Shown in pieces: positions 42,008-51,956 of a stretch of 64,000 bases of DNA (within the stretch, counting starts at the first letter, position 1; each line of letters opens with the position of its first letter). A model generated the notes under the pieces. That model made no database searches. It was given only the letters and a program-made list of their open reading frames with translations, and was not told where the DNA came from. Made by a program: the position numbers and the translations under genes. The stretch is from positions 1 through 64,000 of the forward strand of contig JAGXGE010000030.1 in NCBI GenBank assembly GCA_024637015.1. Direction: 5' to 3'. The DNA is from Aequorivita sp. (GTDB lineage Bacteria > Bacteroidota > Bacteroidia > Flavobacteriales > Flavobacteriaceae).

Positions 42008-42044
42008 AGAGCCCTGCCAGCAAACGCTGGCAGGGCTCTTTTTT
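42008..42044 (+). terminator. Strong hairpin downstream of kdsA and the small RNAs
   Basis: A 14-bp perfect stem AGAGCCCTGCCAGC (42008-42021) / GCTGGCAGGGCTCT (42026-42039) with loop CAAAC-like AAAC and six T on the plus strand. It stops plus-strand read-through into kdsA. The minus-strand side lacks a T-run but could still slow kdsA transcripts. Confidence 0.85.
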
Positions 42045-42060
42045 ATAGATTATTTTCAGC

Positions 42061-42879
42061 CTATAACTGATTAATGGTTTTTCGGATGGCCACAAGATCT
42101 GTCAACAGTTTTTCCAGTAGGCTTAAATTCAACATATTGGCGCCATCGCTTTTTGCGTTTGCGGGATCGAAATGAGTTTCTATAAAAATGCCATCCGCAC
42201 CTGTGGCTATTCCTGCACGTGCTATTGTAGAAATCATTTCGGGTCTGCCCCCTGTAACGCCAGCACTTTGGTTGGGCTGTTGTAAACTATGGGTGACGTC
42301 CAAAACTACGGGAGCATATTGCTTCATTGTGGGAATGCCTCGGAAATCCACAATCATATCTTGGTACCCGAACATCGTTCCGCGATCGGTGATAACAACT
42401 TGTTGATTGTTGCAATCGGTAACTTTTGTAACCGCGTGCTTCATACTTTCCGGGCTCATGAATTGTCCCTTTTTCAAGTTCACCACTTTTCCTGTTTCAG
42501 CAGCTGCTACCACTAAATCGGTTTGGCGCACCAAAAATGCTGGTATTTGTAAAACATCCACATATTCCGCAGCCATTGCCGCATTACTCACTTCGTGGAT
42601 ATCTGTAACGGTGGGAACGCCAAAAGTTTCGGAAACTTTTCGGAGTATTTTCAAGGCTTTTTCATCGCCAATTCCAGTAAAACTATCAATCCGGCTTCGG
42701 TTTGCTTTTTTGAAACTTCCTTTGAAGATGTAGGGAATTTCCAGCTTGTCAGTAATTTTTACAATCTTTTCAGCAATCTGCATCGCCATTTCTTCGCCTT
42801 CAATAGCGCAGGGGCCAGCGAGAAGGAAGAAATTGTTGGAAGTTGTGTGTTTTATTTTTGGGATTTTATTCAGTTGCAT
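42061..42879 (-). CDS. kdsA: 3-deoxy-8-phosphooctulonate (KDO-8-P) synthase
   Basis: The enzyme joins PEP and arabinose 5-phosphate to KDO-8-P for the lipopolysaccharide inner core. The motifs are LAGPCAIEGEEMAMQIAE, FKGSFKKANRSR, VLQIPAFLVRQTDLV, ITDRGTMFGY, DVTHSLQQP, and GIFIETHFDPANAKSDGANML. At 272 aa it has normal length. The Cys in GPCAIE could indicate a metal-dependent form, but the sequence does not settle this. It stands alone between the small RNA region and the FG-GAP gene. Confidence 0.96.
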   Translation of the reverse strand: MQLNKIPKIKHTTSNNFFLLAGPCAIEGEEMAMQIAEKIVKITDKLEIPYIFKGSFKKANRSRIDSFTGIGDEKALKILRKVSETFGVPTVTDIHEVSNAAMAAEYVDVLQIPAFLVRQTDLVVAAAETGKVVNLKKGQFMSPESMKHAVTKVTDCNNQQVVITDRGTMFGYQDMIVDFRGIPTMKQYAPVVLDVTHSLQQPNQSAGVTGGRPEMISTIARAGIATGADGIFIETHFDPANAKSDGANMLNLSLLEKLLTDLVAIRKTINQL

Positions 42880-42960
42880 TGTTTCTCCTTATTTTAAAAC
42901 AAAGGTAGTTAAAAGCTTCTTTCGCCCAACTTTGAAAAATCAATGGAAGTTTACCAAGAT

Positions 42961-44355
42961 TTATTCTTTCACAATTTTATGGGTTTGGGAATTTCCATTT
43001 TCATCTTCAATATTTAAAATATAAACACCCGCTTCTGCTTTGGAGAGATCAATTTGATTGGTGTTTTGCTTTCTTTCTATACTTTGTCCCAAAATAGTAA
43101 AAACAGAAATCTGCGAAATAGGTAGTTTTGATTCTATATAAAGAACTCCACTTGTTGGGTTTGGATAAATATGGTAGTTGGCAATTTCATTTTCTGAAAT
43201 GCCCAAAGTGTTGTTTTTGTACCACGCTAATTTATTGTCACCGCTAGATGCAGAAGCAATATCTAGCCAACCGTCACCGTCAAAATCTGCAGCTTTTGCG
43301 TCACTTGCAAAATCAGCTGCTGCATTTATAATAATAGGTGTTCCGAATGTTCCTTCTCCGTCTTCATTTTTTTTCCAAGAAACATTATCTAAATCTCTAT
43401 TCCATAATAGCATGTCATTGTCATTATCATTGTCAAGATCATAAAAAAGGTATTGATCATAAAAATCTAATATTATAGATTGAAGGTCTCCAAAATTTCC
43501 TTGATTATCTAAGTTTTCAAGCCAATGGGTGCTTACAACGGAATTATCATCTACAGAGGTCATTATTAAATCCTTTTTTCCGTCTGTGTTTATATCTGCA
43601 TATTGAAATTCAATAATATTTGTTCCTCCAGATTGAACATAAAGGAATTGATAAATAATCTGCATTGGGCCAAATGTTGCATTGCCTAAATTTTTATACC
43701 AAAAAATCTTACCCTGAACATAAACAAATTCTGTTGCCAAAATATCCAATAGGCCATCGTTATCAATATCTTCAAGTAATATTTTAGCAAACTCATTATC
43801 ATTTTGAATCAATAAATTTTCTGGTCCAAAGGTGCCTTGTCCGTCCTCGTTTTCATACCACACAATCTTCACGCTAGAACTATTGGCCAATGCCACAATC
43901 AAATCTTGATCCCCATCATTGTCCATGTCTAAGGTTTTAACTGAAGAAATAAAATCCTGTTCATTTATAATTTGCTCCGTTCCAAAATTTCCCGCCCCAT
44001 CAAGATTTTCTAACCAAGCAATATAACTTGCATTATTGCTATGATATAAAATGTCCATGTCGCCATCAGTGTCTATGTCTACAAAGTCAACTGAAAGATA
44101 ATAAACAGGAGTTTCGTTGATAATAATTTCTGAGCTGAAATTCCCGTTACCATCTAAATTTCGATACCAACTCATTTTATAAGTTTCACCAGAAGCAGTT
44201 AAAATATCAACAAACCCATCATTGTCTATATCAAAAGGGATTGATAAATAAGGTTTTTCAGTTTCCGTAGAAATAACCTGTTGTTGGCCAAATTGCTGTG
44301 CAAACCCTGAAATAGCCCAAAAGATTGAAAGTGTAAATAGTAGTTTTGTCTTCAT
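42961..44355 (-). CDS. T9SS-secreted FG-GAP/VCBS repeat protein
   Basis: A 464-aa secreted protein. A signal peptide (MKTKLLFTLSIFWAISGFAQ) is followed by about seven VCBS/FG-GAP repeats of the form DIDNDGFVDILTASG...WYRNLDGNGNF, each with a DxDxDGxxD Ca-binding-like loop. It ends in a type IX secretion sorting domain (IYPNPTSGVLYIES...VFTILGQSIE...AGVYILNIEDENG...HKIVKE). This architecture gives surface or extracellular beta-propeller proteins. The binding partner is unknown. It shows that the organism has type IX secretion. Confidence 0.92.
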   Translation of the reverse strand: MKTKLLFTLSIFWAISGFAQQFGQQQVISTETEKPYLSIPFDIDNDGFVDILTASGETYKMSWYRNLDGNGNFSSEIIINETPVYYLSVDFVDIDTDGDMDILYHSNNASYIAWLENLDGAGNFGTEQIINEQDFISSVKTLDMDNDGDQDLIVALANSSSVKIVWYENEDGQGTFGPENLLIQNDNEFAKILLEDIDNDGLLDILATEFVYVQGKIFWYKNLGNATFGPMQIIYQFLYVQSGGTNIIEFQYADINTDGKKDLIMTSVDDNSVVSTHWLENLDNQGNFGDLQSIILDFYDQYLFYDLDNDNDNDMLLWNRDLDNVSWKKNEDGEGTFGTPIIINAAADFASDAKAADFDGDGWLDIASASSGDNKLAWYKNNTLGISENEIANYHIYPNPTSGVLYIESKLPISQISVFTILGQSIERKQNTNQIDLSKAEAGVYILNIEDENGNSQTHKIVKE

Positions 44356-44457
44356 AACTAAATATTTAACTTAAAGTTATGGCTTTTTTACTTTAAAATC
44401 TGGTTTTTCCAATCAAAATAAAATCACAACTTTTAGTTCTAATCCACTTAGAAACAC

Positions 44458-44465
44458 TACTTTTG
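44458..44465 (+). promoter_or_regulatory. typA promoter -7 box
   Basis: TACTTTTG matches TAnnTTTG exactly and lies 27 bases before ATG 44493. It overlaps the upstream TTG-type start at 44463, which argues for the later start. Confidence 0.65.
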
Positions 44466-44492
44466 CACCCTCTTAAAAAAAGGAGCAAGTTT

Positions 44493-46286
44493 ATGAAAGT
44501 CAAAAACATCGCTATTATTGCACACGTTGACCACGGTAAGACCACGCTGGTTGATAAAATTATGCACCATTGTAGTATTTTCCGTGAAAACGAAAATACA
44601 GGAGACCTTATCTTGGATAACAACGATCTGGAGCGCGAACGCGGTATTACCATTACCTCAAAAAACGTTTCAGTTATATATAAAGACACTAAAATAAATA
44701 TTATCGATACTCCTGGTCACGCCGATTTTGGTGGTGAAGTAGAGCGTGTATTGAATATGGCCGATGGTGTTTTGCTTTTGGTAGATGCTTTTGAAGGGCC
44801 AATGCCACAAACACGTTTTGTATTACAAAAAGCAATCAATCTTGGTTTGAAACCCTGTGTTGTTATCAATAAAGTAGATAAAGAAAACTGTACTCCTGAA
44901 GAAGTTCACGAAGCTGTATTTGACTTGATGTTTGAATTGGGCGCAGAAGAATGGCAACTTGATTTCCCAACAGTTTACGGCTCTGCCAAACATAACTGGA
45001 TGAGCGATGATTGGAAAAATCCAACAGATAATATTGAACCATTGCTAGATATGGTTTTGGAACACATTCCATCGCCAAAAATTGAGGATGGAAACGTGCA
45101 AATGTTGATCACTTCTTTGGACTTTTCATCTTTTACTGGTCGTATTGCTATTGGCCGTTTACAAAGAGGAGTATTAAAAGAAGGAATGCAAATTGCTCTA
45201 GTTAAACGCGATGGAAAAATAGTAAAATCTAAAATAAAGGAGCTCCATACTTTTGAAGGCTTGGGCCGCAAAAAAGTTACTGAAGTAAAGGCAGGAGATA
45301 TTTGTGCCTTGGTAGGCTTGGAAGGTTTTGAAATTGGTGATACTGTTGCCGATGTCGAAAACCCAGAAGCTTTAAAAACTATCGCCATTGACGAGCCTAC
45401 AATGAGTATGCTTTTCACCATCAACGATTCACCTTTCTTTGGGAAAGATGGAAAGTTTGTTACTTCGCGCCACATTAGAGAGCGCCTTGAAAAGGAGTTG
45501 GAGAAAAACCTTGCTTTGCGCATGGAACCAACGGACAGTGCTGATAAATTTATTGTTTTTGGCCGTGGAGTTTTGCACCTTTCTGTTTTGATAGAAACCA
45601 TGCGTCGCGAAGGTTATGAAATGCAAATTGGACAGCCACAAGTTATTATCAAGGAAATTGATGGTGTAAAATGCGAACCTGTTGAGGAAATGACCATTGA
45701 TCTACCTGAAGATGTAAGTGGAACTGCTATCAATATGGTGACCATTCGTAAAGGTGAAATGATAAGCATGGAAGGAAAAGGAGATAGAATGGTATGCAAA
45801 TTCCTTATACCTTCTCGGGGGATTATAGGTATGCGTAACCAATTGTTGACAGCAACTGCTGGTGAGGCAATTATGACACACCGTTTTCTTGAATACCAAC
45901 CGATGAAAGGTGGGATTCCGGAAAGACAAAATGGAAGTTTGGTTTCTATGGAAACTGGTTCTGCGATTCCTTATTCTATTGATAAATTACAAGACAGAGG
46001 TCGTTTCTTTGTAAACCCTAACGAAGATATTTACGAAGGACAGGTTATTGGTGAAAATACACGTCAAGATGATATGGCTGTAAACATTACTAAGACCAAG
46101 AAAATGTCAAACGTACGTTCTTCGGGAGCTGACGATAAGGCACGGATTATTCCAGCTATCAAATTTTCTTTGGAAGAAGCTTTGGAATACATCCAAAAAG
46201 ACGAATATGTTGAGGTTACACCACACTATTTAAGGCTTCGTAAAATTTATTTGAAAGAAACGGATCGTAAAAGAAATAAAATATAG
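44493..46286 (+). CDS. typA: Ribosome-associated GTPase TypA/BipA
   Basis: A translational GTPase of 597 aa that acts on the ribosome, in stress and cold adaptation and in 50S assembly. G1 is [10 protein letters not shown] (about residues 10-19), G2 is RGITI, G3 is DTPGH, G4 is NKVD, and the EF-G-like domains III and V follow ([27 protein letters not shown]). The C-terminal TypA-specific part has [25 protein letters not shown]. The start was set from the promoter and the GTPase core. Confidence 0.97.
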   Translation: MKVKNIAIIAHVDHGKTTLVDKIMHHCSIFRENENTGDLILDNNDLERERGITITSKNVSVIYKDTKINIIDTPGHADFGGEVERVLNMADGVLLLVDAFEGPMPQTRFVLQKAINLGLKPCVVINKVDKENCTPEEVHEAVFDLMFELGAEEWQLDFPTVYGSAKHNWMSDDWKNPTDNIEPLLDMVLEHIPSPKIEDGNVQMLITSLDFSSFTGRIAIGRLQRGVLKEGMQIALVKRDGKIVKSKIKELHTFEGLGRKKVTEVKAGDICALVGLEGFEIGDTVADVENPEALKTIAIDEPTMSMLFTINDSPFFGKDGKFVTSRHIRERLEKELEKNLALRMEPTDSADKFIVFGRGVLHLSVLIETMRREGYEMQIGQPQVIIKEIDGVKCEPVEEMTIDLPEDVSGTAINMVTIRKGEMISMEGKGDRMVCKFLIPSRGIIGMRNQLLTATAGEAIMTHRFLEYQPMKGGIPERQNGSLVSMETGSAIPYSIDKLQDRGRFFVNPNEDIYEGQVIGENTRQDDMAVNITKTKKMSNVRSSGADDKARIIPAIKFSLEEALEYIQKDEYVEVTPHYLRLRKIYLKETDRKRNKI

Positions 46287-46376
46287 AAAAGATAATTGGC
46301 GTTCAATTCAATAAACTCAGCGTTTTTTAGTTTATTTGTTATCGCCTAATGGCAAACTTAGTATAAAACAATAGGT

Positions 46377-46580
46377 ATGAATTTTCTTTATTTCGATCCA
46401 GGACTGGGAGCAATGATAGTACAGGCGTTAGTGGCAGCAGCAGCGGGCATATTGCTTTTCTCAAAAGGTGTTATGTATAAGGTGAAATCTTTTTTCGGAT
46501 TGACAAAAGAGAAGGAAGATACTTACGATTCAATTGACGTTGAAGAGCAGGACACCGATAACAATGACAAAAAAGACTGA
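46377..46580 (+). CDS. 67-aa membrane protein
   Basis: It has one hydrophobic segment (residues 11-30, GAMIVQALVAAAAGILLF), then a basic stretch and an acidic C-terminus (DVEEQDTDNNDKKD). The family is not named, but similar short proteins open polysaccharide loci with downstream sulfatase-like membrane proteins. It overlaps the following methyltransferase gene by 17 bases, which suggests coupled translation. Confidence 0.65.
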   Translation: MNFLYFDPGLGAMIVQALVAAAAGILLFSKGVMYKVKSFFGLTKEKEDTYDSIDVEEQDTDNNDKKD

Positions 46581-47958
46581 AGCACACCAAGCCTCATTTC
46601 GCGATCCCTCGGGTTATATGTTTTATGATGGTAAAACCCTACGAAGGGCCATCAAACCTATCTATTTTCCGCAGTACAATAAACTGAAAGAGAGTGGTTT
46701 TTTCAAAAATCTAATTTCGAATGGTTTGTTGATTCCGCATGAGGAAACTTCTGTTTCTTCGGAAGAGATAATCATTACTCCGGAAGAAATTCCGTTTATC
46801 ACAAATCCTTACGAATGGAGTTTTGAGCAATACAAACACGCTGCGCTTCACACTTTAAAAATTCAAAAATACGCACTTTCAAAAGGTTTTATTTTGAAGG
46901 ATGCATCTGCCTACAATGTTACTTTTCACAAAGGGAAACCTGTTTTTATAGACACACTTTCCTTCGATTTTTATGAAGAAGGAACCCCTTGGCGCGCTTA
47001 CAAGCAATTTATCACACATTTTTTAGGGCCATTGGTCCTTGCAAAATATCATGGCACCGAGGTTTTTAGAATGATGCAGACGCACATTGATGGTATTCCT
47101 GTGAAATTGACTTCTTCGTTGCTTCCCACGCGTACTAAGTTGAGCTCGGTAATTTATCCAAACATTCACTTGCTAGCAAAAATGGAGAGTAAGCATAGTG
47201 AAGATTACAAAGCCGAAACCAAAATTGCCACCCTTTCTAAAAAAGCGCAGGAGAATATTCTGGAAAGCCTTTATGATCACATAAAAGGTTTAATGTTAAA
47301 AGAAGCAAGCGAATGGGGTGATTATTACAGCAAAACCAATTATGACGAGGCTGCTTTTGAAGCCAAAAAAGAACTTATAAAACAATGGATAAAACCATTG
47401 GCCCCACAAAAGTTGATTGACGTGGGCGGCAACGACGGTACTTTTGCGCGAACAGTGATTGACAGTGTGCCACATATAATTGTGACCGATATTGACAGCA
47501 ATGCAGTAGATTATAATTACAAACAGCTTCAAAAGAACAAAGAAACCAATATGCTTCCTTTTGTGTGCGATGTTTTGCAACCTGCACCAGGCATTGGTTT
47601 TAACAATACAGAGCGAAATTCTTTAATAGAACGTCTAGCCGAATATGCGCCAGATGTTACAATGGCTCTGGCTTTGATCCATCACATCACCCTTTCGGGA
47701 AATGTTCCTTTTGAAAAATCGGCTGAATTCTTCGCTTCATTTTCAAAAAATCTAATCATTGAATTCCCGACCCGAGATGATTCTTGGGCGCAATCGTTAC
47801 TAGTTCGTAAACGCGAATTTATAAATCACTTCGATTTTTACAACGAAACGGAATTTGAAAAGGGCTACCTGCAGTATTTTACTCTTGAAAAAAAGGAAGT
47901 TGTTAAAGGCACTAAACGCTTGCTATACTTATTGAAAAACAAAACCCATGAAGGCTAA
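46564..47958 (+). CDS. Class I SAM-dependent methyltransferase
   Basis: A 464-aa protein. The N-terminal half (residues 1-250) includes SFRDPSGYMFYDGKTLRRAI and a kinase-like IDTLSFDFYEEGTPWRAYKQF stretch, as in NoeA-type proteins. The methyltransferase core follows at about residue 280 (LIDVGGNDGTFART, VTDIDSNAVDYNY, ALALIHHI). The acceptor is unknown, likely a surface glycan given the neighbours. ATG 46564 overlaps the 67-aa gene; a longer frame from 46534 is less likely. It overlaps the next gene by 11 bases. Confidence 0.8.
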   Translation: MTKKTEAHQASFRDPSGYMFYDGKTLRRAIKPIYFPQYNKLKESGFFKNLISNGLLIPHEETSVSSEEIIITPEEIPFITNPYEWSFEQYKHAALHTLKIQKYALSKGFILKDASAYNVTFHKGKPVFIDTLSFDFYEEGTPWRAYKQFITHFLGPLVLAKYHGTEVFRMMQTHIDGIPVKLTSSLLPTRTKLSSVIYPNIHLLAKMESKHSEDYKAETKIATLSKKAQENILESLYDHIKGLMLKEASEWGDYYSKTNYDEAAFEAKKELIKQWIKPLAPQKLIDVGGNDGTFARTVIDSVPHIIVTDIDSNAVDYNYKQLQKNKETNMLPFVCDVLQPAPGIGFNNTERNSLIERLAEYAPDVTMALALIHHITLSGNVPFEKSAEFFASFSKNLIIEFPTRDDSWAQSLLVRKREFINHFDFYNETEFEKGYLQYFTLEKKEVVKGTKRLLYLLKNKTHEG

Positions 47959-49435
47959 AAAAAAGCAGGGATTTTTCTCCGTTTTTTTAAATGATAACAA
48001 AGCATATCCTGCGTTGGCAGCTATTGCGGCTGGTCTATACCCACTATTATTTTATTATACAAACAATTATAAAATGATAAATTCGTGGGACCATTTGGGG
48101 TATTTTGTATCCTTGTTTTTATTGGCTCCGCTTGTTATTTTTTTTGCAGCACACATCATATCCAAAGGCGTATTTTTTAAAAAATATAAAGATTTTGTAC
48201 TGCCTTTTTTAAACTTTTTTTTCTTCGCCTTTTATTTAAATATTGCGCTTTATGCAGGTTTTAGCTGGCTGCGGACTCTTGTTGTCTTCGCAATTGCTGT
48301 ATTGTTCACTATGTTTCTTCGGAAGTATTTTAAAAAAATAATCGTTTTTCAATTGATACTCGCGGTTATTGGCATTTTTACATTAACGCCCGTTGTTATA
48401 AAGCAATTGAACTATTCCAAAGAATGGATGAAACAGCCCGATGCTATCGAAACTGCAGTGTTTAAAAAGAAACCGAATATCTATTTCATCCAACCGGATG
48501 GGTATGTAAATTTTTCGGAATTGGAGAAAGGGAATTATAATATTGAAAATAAGGATTTTGAAAATTATTTGGAAGAAAGTAATTTCAAGTCATATCCTAA
48601 TTTTCGAAGTAACTATGCCGCCACACTGCCTACCAATAGCGCGGTTTTTATGATGAAGCACCATTATTATAATGAGGGTTCTGATTTCACCGAAACTATT
48701 GATGCACGTAACGTTATTGTTTCGGACAACAGTGTTTTGAGAATTTTAAAAAATAACGGTTACCGAACATTCTTTCTCACCGAACAACCGTATTTCTTAA
48801 CAAACAAGCCAGAGCTTGGGTATGATTTCTGCAATTTTTCATTAGAGGAAATAAATTTTTTGACCAAAGGAATTGGCGATCCGAAAGATGTGATTGCACC
48901 CTTTAATACTTATTTGGAAAAATATCCCGAAGGCCCGAATTTCTTTTTTGTTGAAATTTTCAATCCAGGACATATTACAAATACAATGGAAGATTCCAAA
49001 GGGATTGAAGGCGAGCGGAATTATTATATTGAAGGAGTAAAAGAATCCAACAAAAAATTGACCCAGCTTACAGAGTCAATCCTCAAAAACGACACTGAAG
49101 CTTTAATAATTATAATGGCAGATCATGGAGGTTTTGTCGGTATGACCAATACTCAGGAATCATACACTAAAAACACGGACCGAGACTTTGTAAACTCCAT
49201 TTTCAGTACAATTTTATCCATTCATTGGCCCAACGGGGAAGTACCAGAATTTGACGAAAAATTGAAAACTTCGGTGAACTTGTTTCGTATTTTGGTTTCT
49301 TATTTAAGCGAAAATCCTTCGTATCTTTCAAACCTGCAGACAGATAAAAGTTATATACTCATCAATTTTGACGCCCCAAAAGGTATTTATGAATATTTGG
49401 ATCCTGAGGGGAACGTAGTCTTTAAAAAGTACTAA
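47948..49435 (+). CDS. Sulfatase-like membrane protein (copy 1)
   Basis: A 495-aa protein with four or five N-terminal membrane segments (residues 15-165) and a periplasmic alkaline-phosphatase/sulfatase-fold domain. The domain shows IYFIQPDGYVNF (metal-binding aspartate), the nucleophile region FRSNYAATLPTNSAVFMMKHH, and the IIMADHGGF metal site. The plan resembles phosphoethanolamine or phosphoglycerol transferases (EptA/LtaS-like), so it may transfer a phospho-group to a surface glycan. The substrate is inference. It overlaps the paralogue by 1 base (TAATG). Confidence 0.78.
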   Translation: MKAKKKQGFFSVFLNDNKAYPALAAIAAGLYPLLFYYTNNYKMINSWDHLGYFVSLFLLAPLVIFFAAHIISKGVFFKKYKDFVLPFLNFFFFAFYLNIALYAGFSWLRTLVVFAIAVLFTMFLRKYFKKIIVFQLILAVIGIFTLTPVVIKQLNYSKEWMKQPDAIETAVFKKKPNIYFIQPDGYVNFSELEKGNYNIENKDFENYLEESNFKSYPNFRSNYAATLPTNSAVFMMKHHYYNEGSDFTETIDARNVIVSDNSVLRILKNNGYRTFFLTEQPYFLTNKPELGYDFCNFSLEEINFLTKGIGDPKDVIAPFNTYLEKYPEGPNFFFVEIFNPGHITNTMEDSKGIEGERNYYIEGVKESNKKLTQLTESILKNDTEALIIIMADHGGFVGMTNTQESYTKNTDRDFVNSIFSTILSIHWPNGEVPEFDEKLKTSVNLFRILVSYLSENPSYLSNLQTDKSYILINFDAPKGIYEYLDPEGNVVFKKY

Positions 49436-50919
49436 TGCAATCTAAGCGAACCAACAGTTTTGGAAAATTTTTTGAAAATGCTTCAAGAAACCCTTTTTTT
49501 ATAGGTCTTGGAGTAGGTCTTTATCCATTAGTCTTTTATTATTCCCGAAATTTTGGAATGATTAATTCTTGGGAACAGTTTGGATATTTTTTGGCATTGT
49601 TTCTATTGTTTCCAATTGTTTTCTTTTCATTACTTAAATGGCTTTCCTCGTTTTCTTTTGTTTCAAAATGGGAAAAATATATATTGCCTTTTTTCAGTGT
49701 ATTTCTTTTTCTCTTTTTTATAAAAATTATTTTATACACTGACATGCAGCGGAAAATAATATTGGGAATCTTTATTATTTCGACATTGGCAGCGTTTTTT
49801 TTACAAAGGCACTTTAAAAAATTTGTCTTAATCCAACTGCTTTTGGCGGCTATTGGGCTTTTCAGCTTAGCGCCAATATTGATGAAATACCTCAATTATT
49901 CAAGTGCTTGGAAACAACAGCCAGATGCAATAGAAAGTGTTGTTTTTGAGAAAACACCGAATATATATTATATTCAACCTGACGGCTACGTTAACTTTTC
50001 TGAACTTGAGGGTGGGTTTTACAATGTGGACAATACCGAATTTAAAACTTTTTTAGGCGAAAGGAATTTTAAAAATTATCCAAATTTTAGAAGTAATTAT
50101 ATTTCTACATTAACATCCAACAGTGCTACATTTATGATGAAGCACCATTATTACCACAACAGGAAAGACTATTCAGAAATGCTTAATGCACGGAAAAATA
50201 TAATTTCTGAGAATGCTGTGCTTTCTATTTTCAAAATCAACGGATATAAAACTCATTTTATTACTGAATATCCATATTTAATGGTGAATCGCCCTAAAAT
50301 CGGATATGATTTCACCAACTTCAAGTACAGTGATATTCCCTATATAACAACAGGTTTCAATGTTGGAAGGGATGTTTATAATGATTTGGAAAGTACAATA
50401 GCTTCAAAAAAAGCTGATGGAAATTTCTTTTTTATCGAAATTTTTGAACCAAGTCATATTTCTAGTACTAAGACAGCTTCAAAAGGAAAAGTGACCGAGC
50501 GTTCACAATGGCTTGACAAAAGAGAAATTGCAAATAAGAAAATCGAGAAATTAGTGAACCTAATAATTGAGAAGGATCCCGGAGCGCTTATTATGATCAT
50601 GGCAGATCACGGAGGTTTTGTAGGTTTGGACTATAGCCAAGAGGTGTATAAAAAAACGACAGACCGTGATGTTATTTACAGTACTTTTGGAGCTATGCTG
50701 TCCATAAGATGGCCAAATAATGAAGTTCCTGCAGCTGACACCTATTTTAAAAGTTGTGTGAATGTTTTTAGGATACTTATTTCCTATTTAAGTGATGATG
50801 AAAAATATCTGCAACATTTGCAAGATGACAAGAGTTATTTAATAATTAAAGAGGGTGCTGAGCCAGGAATCTATGAATATATTGATGAAAACGGAAATAT
50901 TACATTCAAAAAAATATAA
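49435..50919 (+). CDS. Sulfatase-like membrane protein (copy 2)
   Basis: A 494-aa paralogue of the preceding gene with the same membrane and sulfatase-fold plan. It shares IYYIQPDGYVNFSELE, FRSNYISTLTSNSATFMMKHHYY, and MIMADHGGFVGLDYSQEVY. Thr/Ser positions in the nucleophile loop are kept, so it looks active. The pair is a tandem duplication that has diverged. Either the two modify different positions, or one regulates the other; the sequence cannot tell. Confidence 0.78.
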   Translation: MQSKRTNSFGKFFENASRNPFFIGLGVGLYPLVFYYSRNFGMINSWEQFGYFLALFLLFPIVFFSLLKWLSSFSFVSKWEKYILPFFSVFLFLFFIKIILYTDMQRKIILGIFIISTLAAFFLQRHFKKFVLIQLLLAAIGLFSLAPILMKYLNYSSAWKQQPDAIESVVFEKTPNIYYIQPDGYVNFSELEGGFYNVDNTEFKTFLGERNFKNYPNFRSNYISTLTSNSATFMMKHHYYHNRKDYSEMLNARKNIISENAVLSIFKINGYKTHFITEYPYLMVNRPKIGYDFTNFKYSDIPYITTGFNVGRDVYNDLESTIASKKADGNFFFIEIFEPSHISSTKTASKGKVTERSQWLDKREIANKKIEKLVNLIIEKDPGALIMIMADHGGFVGLDYSQEVYKKTTDRDVIYSTFGAMLSIRWPNNEVPAADTYFKSCVNVFRILISYLSDDEKYLQHLQDDKSYLIIKEGAEPGIYEYIDENGNITFKKI

Positions 50920-50978
50920 CCTATTTTTTATCGGTAACAGTAAGATGAATTTCTTTTAAAAAATAAAAAACAAGAGAG

Positions 50979-51956
50979 GTGATAGGTTATTCAGTAAAAA
51001 AATATGAGTCGAGTGACAGCTTAGAATGGGACAATTTTATTGATTCTGCAAAAAACGCCACATTTCTTTTTAAGCGAGATTTTATGGATTACCATAAGGA
51101 TCGTTTTGAAGATTTTTCAATGATGGTCTATAAAGGTGAAGAGCTGTATGCCGTTATCCCAGCGAACCGAAGAGATTCCAAAGTTTACTCACACCAAGGA
51201 CTTACCTATGGTGGATTTGTACTACAGAGTAGCGCAAAATTAATTTCAGCATTTGAGGCCTTCAGGGCAATGCTCCAGTTTCTTTCTTCCAATGGAATAT
51301 TAAAACTCGATATAAGGGTAATACCTCCATTTTACAACCTATTGCCTTCAGATGAATTGGTCTATTTTTTATTTTTGGCGAATGCCACTTTATTAAAGAG
51401 GGACGTAGTCTTTTTAATAGATTATCAGAATAAAATTAGGTTTCAAAAAAATAGGCGAGAGGGCATAAATAAAGCTAACAGAATGGGACTTAGTGTGAAA
51501 ATGGACACTAATTTTGATGGATTTTGGGACGAAATACTCATCCCGAATCTAAAAAATAAACACGATGTGGCACCGGTACATTCATTGTCTGAAATAAAAT
51601 TATTGGCCAATCGTTTTCCTGAAAATATCAAGCAATTTAGTGTTTATAAGGACGATAAAATTGTTGCGGGAACAACAATATTTTTAACAAAAACCACAGT
51701 CCATCCACAATATGTTTCTGGAAATGCAGATAAAAATATATACGGTAGTCTAGACCTTGCGTATAATTTTATAATTGAAAAATACAAAGACAGTAAAAGA
51801 TATTTTGACTTTAATATTTCAAGTGAAGAAAACGGGAAATACTTGAATAAGGGACTGATTTTTTGGAAAGAAAGCTGTGGTGCTCGTTCATACACTGTAG
51901 ATAATTATGTCTTGGATACTAGGATTGCAGATACTTTAACACTCAATTTGCTATGA
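50979..51956 (+). CDS. FemAB/GNAT-like acyltransferase
   Basis: A 325-aa protein with the two-domain GNAT look of FemAB-type proteins: [25 protein letters not shown] at the start, [12 protein letters not shown] in the middle, and a second GNAT-like half ([59 protein letters not shown]). In this position it may acylate the amino sugar made by FdtA/FdtB, but amino-acid transfer is also possible. The start is GTG 50979, as no ATG fits. It overlaps the aminotransferase gene by 4 bases (ATGA). Confidence 0.72.
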   Translation: MIGYSVKKYESSDSLEWDNFIDSAKNATFLFKRDFMDYHKDRFEDFSMMVYKGEELYAVIPANRRDSKVYSHQGLTYGGFVLQSSAKLISAFEAFRAMLQFLSSNGILKLDIRVIPPFYNLLPSDELVYFLFLANATLLKRDVVFLIDYQNKIRFQKNRREGINKANRMGLSVKMDTNFDGFWDEILIPNLKNKHDVAPVHSLSEIKLLANRFPENIKQFSVYKDDKIVAGTTIFLTKTTVHPQYVSGNADKNIYGSLDLAYNFIIEKYKDSKRYFDFNISSEENGKYLNKGLIFWKESCGARSYTVDNYVLDTRIADTLTLNLL

